Shown here piece by piece: positions 25,793 to 34,705 of a DNA stretch of 64,000 nt. This DNA is from PWND01 sp964614525 (GTDB taxonomy: Bacteria; Bacteroidota; Bacteroidia; Bacteroidales; UBA7960): contig CAZTPA010000001.1 of NCBI GenBank assembly GCA_964614525.1, positions 1 through 64,000 of the forward strand, given 5' to 3'. A program made the translations under genes and the position numbers. A model generated the notes under the pieces. It worked only from the letters and a program-made list of their open reading frames with translations. It searched no databases and was not told the origin of the DNA. Position 1 is the first letter of the stretch; every line of letters starts with the position of its first letter.

Positions 25793-27700
25793 ATGACCAC
25801 AGAACTAATTGACTTTGACGTTAGCAAATTCTATTTTTATTACGGCCCGAACCATTATCTAAATTGCCGGGCATTGGTTTTTAATTTATTTCTCGACCCC
25901 AAAGGACCGGAAATTGATCAGTACAATAATGTGGTGTATAAAGAATTTCCAAAGCTTGCCGAAAAAAAACATACTACAGTTGTAGATATTTTCACAGATG
26001 CACTTATGGAAGTGCTTAAAATGGATATTAATCTATTCTTGAATAACTTCTCAATTACAGAAGAAAGCGATGAATATGTTGTGGCTGTTGAATTTTTAGA
26101 TGAATATGCCGCCGAAGATGCTGTAGTGCTAGTGTCAGAATGGTTTAAAGCTATGAATGAGAATGCTACAGAGGAATATAATTTTAAAGAAAAATTCTTG
26201 AATCTTCAGGGAGAATTTAACAAATCAATTCTTGGAGGCCCTACCCTATACTCACTTTTTGAAGCAGGTTTAAAAAGAGATATTCCTGTTTTCTTTCTGA
26301 ATGAAGAAAATCAGTTTCAATGGGGATATGGCAGAAAGCAGCTTAGAGGACGATCAACTACATTTCACACTGATGGCATCAAGGATACCGAATTTACAAT
26401 GTATAAAGATTTTGTTGCAGAATTTTTAATTATGTGTGGATTTCCAACTCCTATCGGAAGAAATTGTTATACAGAAGAAGAAGCTATTGAAGAAGCACAT
26501 GAACTGGGCTACCCTGTTGTTGTAAAACCTGTTGCAGGACATAAAGGACAGGGAGTTACTACCGGAATTGAAAGTGATGCCGAAGTTAAGGTTGCTTTCA
26601 ATAATATCATTGAATATGCCAAAATTCATGATGTAAACTTTGATGGAGCCATTGTACAACAACAAATATATGGAACCGATCATCGGTTGCTATCGGTAGA
26701 AGGCAAATTTGTTGCTGCATTGCAAAGAATTCCTGCTTACGTTGACGGAAACGGCAAAGATACTATTGAAAAGCTGATTGAAGTTGAAAATGACAAAGAA
26801 GTAAGATTGGACAACGCACGTTCGCCTCTTTGTAAAATACAAATAGACAAAGATTTAATTGATTTTCTGGCCTTACAACATTTAAACATTAACTCTGTTC
26901 CAAAAAAAGAGCAAAGAATTTTCTTAAGAAGAGTAGCCAATATTTCTGCAGGAGGAGTTTCCATAAATGTTACTGATAAAATTCATCCTAAGAATATTGA
27001 AATGGTTGAGTCCATTGCTAAGTTTTTCAAAGTTAAATGTCTGGGAATTGATGTTCTGGCCGAAGATATTTCAAAACCATGGACAGAAAGTAATTTCGGA
27101 ATTATTGAAATTAATGCCGGTCCGGGAGTTTTTATGCACCTCGCTCCTTCAATTGGCAGTTCTATTGATGTTCCCGGTGAAATTCTCATGTCTCACTTTA
27201 AAAAAACTTATAATGCCAGAATTCCGATAATTACAGGGAATAATATCACAAAAGAACTCTCTGACAGCATTCAAAATATAATTCATACACATAATCCTGA
27301 ATGCTATACCGGAGTGTTGCTTGAAGATGGAGTTTTCTTTAATGGCAGTTATTTCTTTAATAACAGCAGTCATGAGCAAAATATAAAAATTATCCTGAGG
27401 CATCCTGAGGTTGATTTTGCTATTTTCAATCATACCAAAGAAGACATATATGATTATGGTTTCTTCCATGAGGGAACAGATTTAGTTATCCTGGAAGAGG
27501 CAAATTGGGCAGAAGAAACTATGGCAGGAATGCTAATGTCGGGAGGCAAATTAATAAGAATAATGCCCGGAAAAATTGATATTGAAGAAAATGCAAGTGT
27601 TGTTGAATCTGTTTCTTTTGAAACAGAAGAGCAAAAGCATAAAGAGCTTTCAAAGATTTTGAACAAAATATTACCGGAACTCATTAATAAATATAATTAA
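25793..27700 (+). CDS. Cyanophycin synthetase-like protein with degenerate Mur-ligase domain (CphA2-like)
   Basis: 635 aa, against roughly 870-900 for CphA1. The N domain (about 1-160) has the CphA-type YYGPNHY opening. The ATP-grasp domain (about 200-475) is well conserved: WGYGRKQLRGRSTTFHTD before it, GYPVVVKPVAGHKGQGV (239-255), GTDHRLLSVEGKFVAALQRIPA (294-315), GIDVLAED (418-425) and metal/ATP residues in IIEINAGPGVFMHLAPS (437-453). Residues about 476-600 align with the start of the CphA1 Mur-ligase domain, but the P-loop GTNGKT is replaced by TGNNITKE (481-488) and the rest of that domain is missing. Loss of this site is the hallmark of CphA2, which polymerises ready-made beta-Asp-Arg dipeptides. 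The neighbours (cyanophycinase upstream, isoaspartyl dipeptidase 50 bp downstream) fit. CphA2-type function is inferred; another isodipeptide could be the substrate. Confidence 0.85.
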   Translation: MTTELIDFDVSKFYFYYGPNHYLNCRALVFNLFLDPKGPEIDQYNNVVYKEFPKLAEKKHTTVVDIFTDALMEVLKMDINLFLNNFSITEESDEYVVAVEFLDEYAAEDAVVLVSEWFKAMNENATEEYNFKEKFLNLQGEFNKSILGGPTLYSLFEAGLKRDIPVFFLNEENQFQWGYGRKQLRGRSTTFHTDGIKDTEFTMYKDFVAEFLIMCGFPTPIGRNCYTEEEAIEEAHELGYPVVVKPVAGHKGQGVTTGIESDAEVKVAFNNIIEYAKIHDVNFDGAIVQQQIYGTDHRLLSVEGKFVAALQRIPAYVDGNGKDTIEKLIEVENDKEVRLDNARSPLCKIQIDKDLIDFLALQHLNINSVPKKEQRIFLRRVANISAGGVSINVTDKIHPKNIEMVESIAKFFKVKCLGIDVLAEDISKPWTESNFGIIEINAGPGVFMHLAPSIGSSIDVPGEILMSHFKKTYNARIPIITGNNITKELSDSIQNIIHTHNPECYTGVLLEDGVFFNGSYFFNNSSHEQNIKIILRHPEVDFAIFNHTKEDIYDYGFFHEGTDLVILEEANWAEETMAGMLMSGGKLIRIMPGKIDIEENASVVESVSFETEEQKHKELSKILNKILPELINKYN

Positions 27701-27750
27701 TTAGAGTTTATTTTCCTTTGCTTATTGTGTTTAACCAAAAATATTAGATT

Positions 27751-28908
27751 ATGATTCTGATTAAAAATTGCGAACTATATATTCCCGAATATCTTGGAAA
27801 AAAAGATGTTCTTATTGCCGGCAAAAAGATTGTTAAAATCGCTGACAATATTGACATCCCCTCAAATTGGCAAATTGAAGTAATTGACGCAAAAGGTAAA
27901 AAACTTATTCCCGGATTAATTGATGCACATGTGCACATAGCCGGCGCAGGTGGTGAAGGCGGGCCTGCATCGAGAACTCCGGAGATGCAATTAAGCCATA
28001 TGCTGGAAGCCGGTGTTACATCCGTTGTCGGATGCCTTGGTACTGACGGATTAACCAGATCAGTAGAATCAGTTTTGATGAAGGCAAAAGCTTTAAATCA
28101 CGAAGGTGTTAGTGCATGGATATATACCGGCGCTTATCAGGTGCCTACGCCTACTATACTTGGTGACGTTGGTAAAGATATTGCTCTTATTGAAGAAATT
28201 ATCGGTGTGGGAGAAATTGCCCTTTCAGATCATCGCTCCTCATTCCCCACAGTACATGAGCTAATTAAACTCACCGAACATGCCCGCGTTGGAGGAATGT
28301 TGGGAGGAAAAGCAGGAATTGTAAACATTCATATGGGTGATGCAAAAAATCCTTTCAAACCTCTTTATGAAGCTGTTGAAATGAGCGAGTTGAAACTTAC
28401 ACAGTTTATGCCAACACATTGCAACAGAAATGATTATATCTTTGAGGATTCAAAAACATACGGAAAAAACGGATATGTTGATATTACAGCCAGCTCTTAT
28501 CCATATTTCCCTGAATACGAAATAAAACCATCCAAAGCTATTAAGCTTCTGATGGAAGCAGGTGTTCCTCTCGAACATATTACCATGACAAGCGATGCCT
28601 GTGGCTCATTACCTGATTTTGATGACAAAGGAAACCTGGTCAAACTTGAAATGGGTTATCCAAAATCTATCCTGACAGAATTAACAGATGCTGTTTTACA
28701 GGAAAAATTACCATTAGAAAAAGCATTGAAAGTAAATACTTCAAATGTTGCAGATATCCTTAAATTGAAAAATAAAGGCAGAATAGCTGAAAATAAAGAT
28801 GCTGATGTTGTGCTTATTGATAATGACTTTAATATTTCATACTTAATTGCGATGGGAGAATTAATGATTAAAAATGGGAAAATGATCCGCAAAGGAAGCT
28901 ACGAATAA
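27751..28908 (+). CDS. iadA: Isoaspartyl dipeptidase (IadA family, amidohydrolase superfamily)
   Basis: 385 aa, collinear with E. coli IadA. Metal and substrate residues visible: His60 and His62 in DAHVHIAG, Glu69 (GGEGGP), Tyr129 (TGAYQVPTPT), Arg162 (SDHRSS), His194 (NIHMGD), His223 and Arg226 (PTHCNRN), Asp282 and Ser286 (TSDACGS). The position of the carbamylated metal-bridging Lys162 of E. coli IadA is Glu155 here (VGEIALSDHR). The enzyme hydrolyses beta-aspartyl dipeptides; with the cyanophycinase and synthetase genes upstream, beta-Asp-Arg is the likely substrate, giving Asp and Arg. It lies 50 bp after the synthetase and 4 bp before rnz, so the three may share a transcript. Confidence 0.92.
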   Translation: MILIKNCELYIPEYLGKKDVLIAGKKIVKIADNIDIPSNWQIEVIDAKGKKLIPGLIDAHVHIAGAGGEGGPASRTPEMQLSHMLEAGVTSVVGCLGTDGLTRSVESVLMKAKALNHEGVSAWIYTGAYQVPTPTILGDVGKDIALIEEIIGVGEIALSDHRSSFPTVHELIKLTEHARVGGMLGGKAGIVNIHMGDAKNPFKPLYEAVEMSELKLTQFMPTHCNRNDYIFEDSKTYGKNGYVDITASSYPYFPEYEIKPSKAIKLLMEAGVPLEHITMTSDACGSLPDFDDKGNLVKLEMGYPKSILTELTDAVLQEKLPLEKALKVNTSNVADILKLKNKGRIAENKDADVVLIDNDFNISYLIAMGELMIKNGKMIRKGSYE

Positions 28909-28912
28909 TTTT

Positions 28913-29827
28913 ATGCTGAAAACTTTTAAAATAAGAATATTAGGCTGTGCTGCAGCTTTGCCAACATCAACAACGCATACTACAGCACAATGGCTTCAAG
29001 TTCACAATCAAAATTTCCTTCTTGATTGCGCTGAAGGTACTCAAATGCTTATTCGGAAAGCAAAACTACCTATGATGAAAATCGAGAATATTTTTATTAG
29101 TCATCTTCACGGCGATCATTATCTCGGACTTCCCGGTCTCTTGTTTTCTTATCACCTTTTGGGCAGGGAAAAAGAATTAAACATATACTCTCCTCCCGGC
29201 CTGGAAGAAATAATAAATACCCAACTAAGAATTTCTAATGTTAAAACAAGATATAAAACTGTTTTTCATGAGATAAAGCAAGGAAAACAACTGCTTTTTG
29301 AAAACGAAAAAGTGTTTGTAGAATCAATCGAAATGAAACACAGTATCCCATGTTTTGGTTTTCTCATTTCTGAAAAACCACATGAACGCAATATAAAGAA
29401 AGACTGCATTAAGAAATACAATTTCACTATTTTAGAAATGAAAGGCATAAAACAAGGGAAGGACTATATTGACAAGAATAATAATGTCATTTTAAATGAA
29501 AAACTCACTATTTCTCCTCCGCCTGTGAGAAAATATGCTTTTTGCTCAGATACTGTTTACGACGAAAATTGCATAGATCAAATTAAAAATGCTGACTTAC
29601 TTTATCATGAAGCAACTTTTCTCCAGGATAAAGCTGAAATTGCTAAAGAAAAAATGCATTCCACTGCTGCTGAAGCAGCAAAAATTGCAAAAAAAGCAAA
29701 TGTAAAAACCTTAATTCTGGGACATTACTCCGCCAGATATGACGATATTAATGAGTTTAAAAAAGAAGCTTCGCAAATATTTCCTAATACAATAATCGCA
29801 GAAGAAGGACTTGTAATAGATATTTAA
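28913..29827 (+). CDS. rnz: Ribonuclease Z (tRNA 3' processing)
   Basis: 304 aa, short-form RNase Z. The metallo-beta-lactamase zinc motif is SHLHGDHYLGLPGLL; further ligands lie in KHSIPCFGF, FCSDT and LILGHYSARY. The exosite region is present around 155-170. It removes 3' trailers from tRNA precursors. Only 4 bp separate it from iadA, which suggests transcriptional coupling to the cyanophycin genes without functional relation. It converges on lplA with a 5-bp gap. Confidence 0.95.
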   Translation: MLKTFKIRILGCAAALPTSTTHTTAQWLQVHNQNFLLDCAEGTQMLIRKAKLPMMKIENIFISHLHGDHYLGLPGLLFSYHLLGREKELNIYSPPGLEEIINTQLRISNVKTRYKTVFHEIKQGKQLLFENEKVFVESIEMKHSIPCFGFLISEKPHERNIKKDCIKKYNFTILEMKGIKQGKDYIDKNNNVILNEKLTISPPPVRKYAFCSDTVYDENCIDQIKNADLLYHEATFLQDKAEIAKEKMHSTAAEAAKIAKKANVKTLILGHYSARYDDINEFKKEASQIFPNTIIAEEGLVIDI

Positions 29828-29832
29828 AATTG

Positions 29833-30813
29833 TTAAAAAAAACTTTTCAAATACTCATTTGAATCAAATATTGAAGCGCTGTCTTTAAAAACTGCTGATG
29901 TTTCAATTTGCTTTTTTATTTCAGTTGGAATATGTTTGATTTCCCTTAGCGATAACAGAAAATGCTTAAAACCATCACTAAAATTACTTCCGGAAGCAAT
30001 TTCAATACTTTTAATAATGCCTTTGCTAACATCAATTTCAAAGCCACCCTTGTTCTCTTTCAAGGAAAATGATTTTTTAAACCGATAATCAGGAGAATAA
30101 CAATAATTCCAATCATCCATATTGTACTTTATATCAACAAGTTCTGATATTGCATCCTTTTCAAAAGCTGAAAAACGCTTAACGGAGGTAATTGAATATT
30201 CTCTAAAAAGGAATTCCTTAAGTAAGTTTTGAAACTCCTCAATAGAAATTTCATCCATCATAAGTTCGGATATATTTGCAACCCGGCTCCTGTTGCTTTG
30301 TATTGCTTTAGTTTCAATAATTGCATTGGTGGGCTTTATTGAAGCTTTAAGTGTTGTAAGCTTTGAATTATAAAGCAAAGTTCCGTGATAAAGAATTTTG
30401 TTTTTAAAAAGGTGAGCAGCATTGCCAGAAACTTTCAAATTATCAATTCTTACATCATTCTTACCTTCAAAAGCAGCATTTAATCCTAATCCTTGTAAAA
30501 ACTCAATAATAGGTTTAGAATGTTCAGCAAAATTAATTTCCGGTTTTGATTTATTTAAAATAATGGTAAAATTAATATTGCCCGGATCATGAAAGACAGT
30601 ACCACCACCGGATATTCTTCTAATTAAGGGTATATTATTTTGAAATAAGAAATGAATATCAGCTTCGGCAATTGCAAGCTGGTGTTTGCCAATAATAACT
30701 GAGTTGTTACTGCGCCAAATCATTAAAATATCTTCATCGAAATTTTTAAGAAGAAACTCTTCGGAGGCAATATTAAAGCGGGGATCAGAGCAAAAATTCT
30801 CTATATATAACAT
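29833..30813 (-). CDS. lplA: Lipoate-protein ligase A
   Basis: 326 aa with both the catalytic and C-terminal accessory domain. Signature RRISGGGTVFHDPGNINF (about 65-82), the catalytic Lys in VSGNAAHLFKNKILYHGTLLY and the loop NDVRIDN. It activates lipoate with ATP and loads it on E2 or GcvH proteins; an E2 with a lipoyl domain lies at 40229-41575. It is transcribed after the repeat-protein gene with a 56-bp gap. Confidence 0.93.
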   Translation of the reverse strand: MLYIENFCSDPRFNIASEEFLLKNFDEDILMIWRSNNSVIIGKHQLAIAEADIHFLFQNNIPLIRRISGGGTVFHDPGNINFTIILNKSKPEINFAEHSKPIIEFLQGLGLNAAFEGKNDVRIDNLKVSGNAAHLFKNKILYHGTLLYNSKLTTLKASIKPTNAIIETKAIQSNRSRVANISELMMDEISIEEFQNLLKEFLFREYSITSVKRFSAFEKDAISELVDIKYNMDDWNYCYSPDYRFKKSFSLKENKGGFEIDVSKGIIKSIEIASGSNFSDGFKHFLLSLREIKHIPTEIKKQIETSAVFKDSASIFDSNEYLKSFF

Positions 30814-30869
30814 CTGTTAGAAATTATAATCACAAAGCCCAAAAGTAAAACAATTTTCAGTATTAATTA

Positions 30870-31715
30870 TCATTCTGATGACTCTGCAATACTAAGATCA
30901 CTTATACGCATATCAATCTTTTTTTGTATATATTGATCCTGGATTTCTTTCCTTATCTTAGATAATAAGTTTATATCTGTAATTTGAGAAATTGCTCTCT
31001 TTCTAACTTCAAAATCTTCATCTTCTTTAACAATTTGGACTAAAACCTCATTGTCGTGAATTTTTATAACAGCCTGATTTCTAACATAATAATCCGGATC
31101 ATTAAGAGCCAGATACAGGATTGTATCTTTATCGTCAATTAATTGAGCAGCCAATGCTCTCACATAATAATCCTTATCATTTCGGGCTATATCGCATAAT
31201 AATTGCTGATCTGTAACTTTATTTATTGCATCACTTCTCAGGTAAAAATCATCATTCTCAAGTGCAATTTTTGCCAGAATATTCTGATCACTAATAGCTT
31301 GGACAGCAGCTGCTTTTATATTCCTGTCTTTCAATTCAACAACAAGCCTTTCAAGGATATTATCATCTTTAACACCTACAATTGCATCTTTACATAAATA
31401 GAAATCATCCTGACTTTGTAATATTATTTCTAAAAGTGCCTCCGGATTAACAATCTTTTTAACGGCAGCAAGTCTAACATAATAATCAGTATCATCACAA
31501 GCTATTTGTTTCAGCGCTTCCTGATCTTCTAATCTCTCAACTGCTGTTTGTCTAACATAATAATCCTTATCATGCATTGCTATTTTCTTAATTACATCCT
31601 GATCTTTAATCATTTTAACCGCATCTACTCTAATAAAATAATCAGGAGAATTCAATGCCTGGTATATAATACTTTCCTGAGAAAGTTCGGAGGGACTGTG
31701 TTGGTTGTTTTCCAT
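30870..31715 (-). CDS. LRV/HEAT-like repeat protein, about ten 23-residue repeats
   Basis: 281 aa made almost wholly of repeats with the pattern DxDYYVRxxAVxxIxDQxxLxxIAxx (for example DKDYYVRQTAVERLEDQEALKQIA). The period is about 23-24 residues, and the matching DNA repeats of about 69 bp are visible as recurring cataataatc on the plus strand. The pattern resembles leucine-rich-variant or short HEAT/PBS-lyase repeats that build curved protein-binding scaffolds. No signal peptide or enzymatic motif is seen, so it is a cytoplasmic adaptor of unknown partner. lplA follows 56 bp downstream. Confidence 0.75.
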   Translation of the reverse strand: MENNQHSPSELSQESIIYQALNSPDYFIRVDAVKMIKDQDVIKKIAMHDKDYYVRQTAVERLEDQEALKQIACDDTDYYVRLAAVKKIVNPEALLEIILQSQDDFYLCKDAIVGVKDDNILERLVVELKDRNIKAAAVQAISDQNILAKIALENDDFYLRSDAINKVTDQQLLCDIARNDKDYYVRALAAQLIDDKDTILYLALNDPDYYVRNQAVIKIHDNEVLVQIVKEDEDFEVRKRAISQITDINLLSKIRKEIQDQYIQKKIDMRISDLSIAESSE

Positions 31716-32074
31716 ATTCTTAGTTTTTTGCTGAAAATAAACTCAAATAAGTACTTTTAGAGAAATGAAATAACAATATATAGTAGATTTTATGAAAGAT
31801 AAACTTTTTCCACCTTAAACACAAATATAAAAAAAATATAAACACTAAACGACAAAAACTAAAATCATTTTAGACAAAGTATTAATTTGTTCTGTTGAGT
31901 ATGCAAATTCATACTTTTCAAATTAGAAAGATTTTGCTTTTATATTTTTCTCTCAATCAAACAACAGACAAAAGATTTGTTAACAGCATATAAGCCATAA
32001 AAAACTTCAATACTTTTTATAACTTTGCAAGGTTTTTTTATAAAAATAACTGAACAATATAAAACTTATAAATA
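31716..32074. other. Divergent intergenic region before valS
   Basis: 359 bp without a gene between the divergent repeat-protein gene and valS. It is very AT-rich. It contains a valS -7 candidate and a short inverted repeat AGTATG/CATACT near 31898-31915. No T-box leader or tRNA-like fold was recognised. Confidence 0.5.
32020..32027 (+). promoter_or_regulatory. Candidate -7 element (TAACTTTG) for valS
   Basis: Exact TAnnTTTG match 48 bp upstream of the valS ATG; no -33 partner at standard spacing. Confidence 0.4.
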
Positions 32075-34705
32075 ATGGAAATACCTAAGCAATATATTCC
32101 CCAAAGCACTGAAAATAAATGGTATTCATGGTGGATGAAAAAAGGATATTTTAACAGCACTCCTGATGAACGCGAACCATATTCTGTCGTTATTCCTCCC
32201 CCGAATGTTACCGGAGTATTGCACATGGGCCATATGCTTAACAATACAATTCAGGATGTATTGGTCCGCCGGTCAAGAATGATGGGATTTAATGCTTGCT
32301 GGCTTCCCGGCACTGATCATGCTTCTATTGCTACCGAAGCAAAAGTTGTTAACAAACTTAAAGAAGAAGGTATTAACAAATCATCTTTAAGCCGCGAAGA
32401 ATTCCTTAAACATGCATGGGAATGGAAAGAAAAACACGGTGGAATTATTCTTGAGCAATTAAAAAAGCTCGGTGCTTCTTGTGATTGGGATCGTACAAGG
32501 TTTACAATGGATGAAGGACTTAGTGAGTCGGTAATTAAAGTATTTGTTGAATTACATAACAAAGGTTTAATATATCGAGGTGTCAGAATGGTTAACTGGG
32601 ATCCAAAAGCCCTTACCGCTCTTTCTGATGAGGAAGTTATTTATAAGGAGCTTAGTTCTAAATTTTATTATCTTCAATACAAAATTGAGGATAGCAACGA
32701 ATATATAACTATTGCTACTACTCGCCCTGAAACAATATTGGGTGATACTGCAATTTGTGTTCATCCTGAAGATACAAGATTTGCTCATCTTAAAGGCAAA
32801 AAAGCCTTAGTTCCCCTGATTAACAGGTCAATACCAATAATTTTTGATGATTATGTCGACCGTGAATTCGGCACCGGCGCATTAAAAGTTACTCCGGCTC
32901 ATGATATCAATGATTATAATCTTGGAATAAAGCATAATCTAAAAACCATTGATATTTTTAATGATAATGGCACTCTGAATGAAAAAGCAGAAATCTATAT
33001 TGGAGAAGACAGATTTGCAGTAAGAAAAAAAATTGTTGAGGAATTAAAAAACAATAATCACCTTGTTAAAGTAGAAGACATAATAAACAAGGTCGGTTTT
33101 TCTGAAAGAACTGATGAGGTAATTGAACCTAAATTATCACTGCAATGGTTTCTGGATATGAAAGAAATGTCGAAGCCGGCTCTTGATGCAGTGATGAATG
33201 ATACTATTAAATTTCATCCTGCAAAGTTTAAAAATACTTATCGCCACTGGATGGAAAATGTAAGAGATTGGTGTATAAGCCGTCAATTATGGTGGGGACA
33301 CCGAATTCCTGCATATTATCTTCCTGAAGGGCAATTTGTTGTTGCTGAAAATATTGAGAGCGCTTTGGAAATTGCAAGGGAGAAATATGATAAAAACTTA
33401 ACGATCAAAGATTTAACACAGGACGAGGATGTGCTTGACACCTGGTTTTCGTCATGGTTATGGCCTATAAGCGTTTTTGACGGAATCAGAAATCCGGATA
33501 ATGAGGAAATTAATTATTATTACCCAACAAATGATCTTGTTACCGCTCCCGAAATATTGTTCTTTTGGGTAGCAAGAATGATAATTGCAGGAATTGAGTT
33601 TAGAAATGAGATACCTTTCAAAAATGTTTATTTGCATGGCATTGTGAGAGACAAACTTGGCAGAAAAATGTCCAAATCTCTTGGAAATTCTCCCGATCCC
33701 TTAAAACTTATTGATCAATACGGAGCTGATGGAGTAAGAGTTGGCATGCTATTTTCTTCTCCGGCGGGTAATGATCTTTTGTTTGATGAAGGCTTATGTG
33801 AGCAAGGCAGAAACTTTAGCAATAAAATTTGGAATGCTTTCAGATTAACTCAGGGATGGGAAGTTGACAACAATCTGCCTCAGCCGGAAGTTGCCAGAAT
33901 TGCTCATAAATGGTTTGTTTCTAATTTTAATAAAACATTGGAAACAATTAATGACCATTTTGAGAAATATAGAATAGCCGATGCTTTAATGGCTATTTAT
34001 AAATTAATTTGGGATGATTTCTGCTCTTGGTATCTCGAAATGGTAAAACCTGATTATCAAAAACCTGTTGATGCCACAACTTATGCACAAACCATTGAAC
34101 TATTAGTTAAGCTTTTAAAGGTTTTACACCCCTTTATGCCATTCATTAGTGAAGAGATTTATCAAACAATACGCACAGAAGAAATGAGCGAAAGCATTAT
34201 GATAGCAGATATGCCTAAAGTTGATAAATATGATTCTGAAATTATTTCTCAATTTGATTTTGCTGCACAAATAATTAACGGTATAAGAAATTTAAGGCAA
34301 GAAAAAAATATTGCAAACAAAAATCAAATTGAACTTTTCATCAGGAAAAACAATAATGAAGAAATTGATGTAACTTTTGATCCGGTTGTTGTTAAGCTTT
34401 GTAATATTAGCAAGCTGGATTATGTTTCAGAAAAGGTTGAAAATGCGTTTTCTCTTATTATAAAAGCAACCGAGCTTTATATCCCACTATCTCAAGATAT
34501 AGATATTGATGCTGAGATTGCTAAACTGGAAAAAGACCTTGCCTATCAAAAAGGTTTTCTTGCAACTGTTGAAAGAAAGCTTTCTAATGAAAAATTCGTT
34601 AATAATGCACCTAAACAAGTCGTTGAGCACGAAATAAAAAAGAAAAATGATGCTTTGGCTGTAATAGATGTTATTAATAAACAGCTTGAGTCATTAAAGA
34701 ACTAG
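32075..34705 (+). CDS. valS: Valyl-tRNA synthetase
   Basis: 876 aa class I synthetase of normal bacterial length. PPPNVTGVLHMGHMLN holds the HIGH-type motif and KMSKSLGNSPDPL the KMSKS loop. The editing domain (TTRPETILGDTAICVHP), anticodon-binding domain and the C-terminal coiled coil (IDAEIAKLEKDLAYQKGFL) are all present. The last 12 bp overlap the 3' end of the convergent M14 peptidase gene. Confidence 0.97.
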   Translation: MEIPKQYIPQSTENKWYSWWMKKGYFNSTPDEREPYSVVIPPPNVTGVLHMGHMLNNTIQDVLVRRSRMMGFNACWLPGTDHASIATEAKVVNKLKEEGINKSSLSREEFLKHAWEWKEKHGGIILEQLKKLGASCDWDRTRFTMDEGLSESVIKVFVELHNKGLIYRGVRMVNWDPKALTALSDEEVIYKELSSKFYYLQYKIEDSNEYITIATTRPETILGDTAICVHPEDTRFAHLKGKKALVPLINRSIPIIFDDYVDREFGTGALKVTPAHDINDYNLGIKHNLKTIDIFNDNGTLNEKAEIYIGEDRFAVRKKIVEELKNNNHLVKVEDIINKVGFSERTDEVIEPKLSLQWFLDMKEMSKPALDAVMNDTIKFHPAKFKNTYRHWMENVRDWCISRQLWWGHRIPAYYLPEGQFVVAENIESALEIAREKYDKNLTIKDLTQDEDVLDTWFSSWLWPISVFDGIRNPDNEEINYYYPTNDLVTAPEILFFWVARMIIAGIEFRNEIPFKNVYLHGIVRDKLGRKMSKSLGNSPDPLKLIDQYGADGVRVGMLFSSPAGNDLLFDEGLCEQGRNFSNKIWNAFRLTQGWEVDNNLPQPEVARIAHKWFVSNFNKTLETINDHFEKYRIADALMAIYKLIWDDFCSWYLEMVKPDYQKPVDATTYAQTIELLVKLLKVLHPFMPFISEEIYQTIRTEEMSESIMIADMPKVDKYDSEIISQFDFAAQIINGIRNLRQEKNIANKNQIELFIRKNNNEEIDVTFDPVVVKLCNISKLDYVSEKVENAFSLIIKATELYIPLSQDIDIDAEIAKLEKDLAYQKGFLATVERKLSNEKFVNNAPKQVVEHEIKKKNDALAVIDVINKQLESLKN

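Noticed and set aside
25785..25795. Three-codon frame ATG ACA CAA TGA overlapping the start of the cyanophycin synthetase-like gene
   Set aside because: It overlaps the ATG as ATGA and could be a leader, but there is no ribosome-binding site and chance is high.
30870..31715. Repeat region as a CRISPR array or tandem-repeat locus
   Set aside because: The 69-bp periodicity is in frame with one intact gene and encodes a consistent protein repeat; spacers are not unique sequences.
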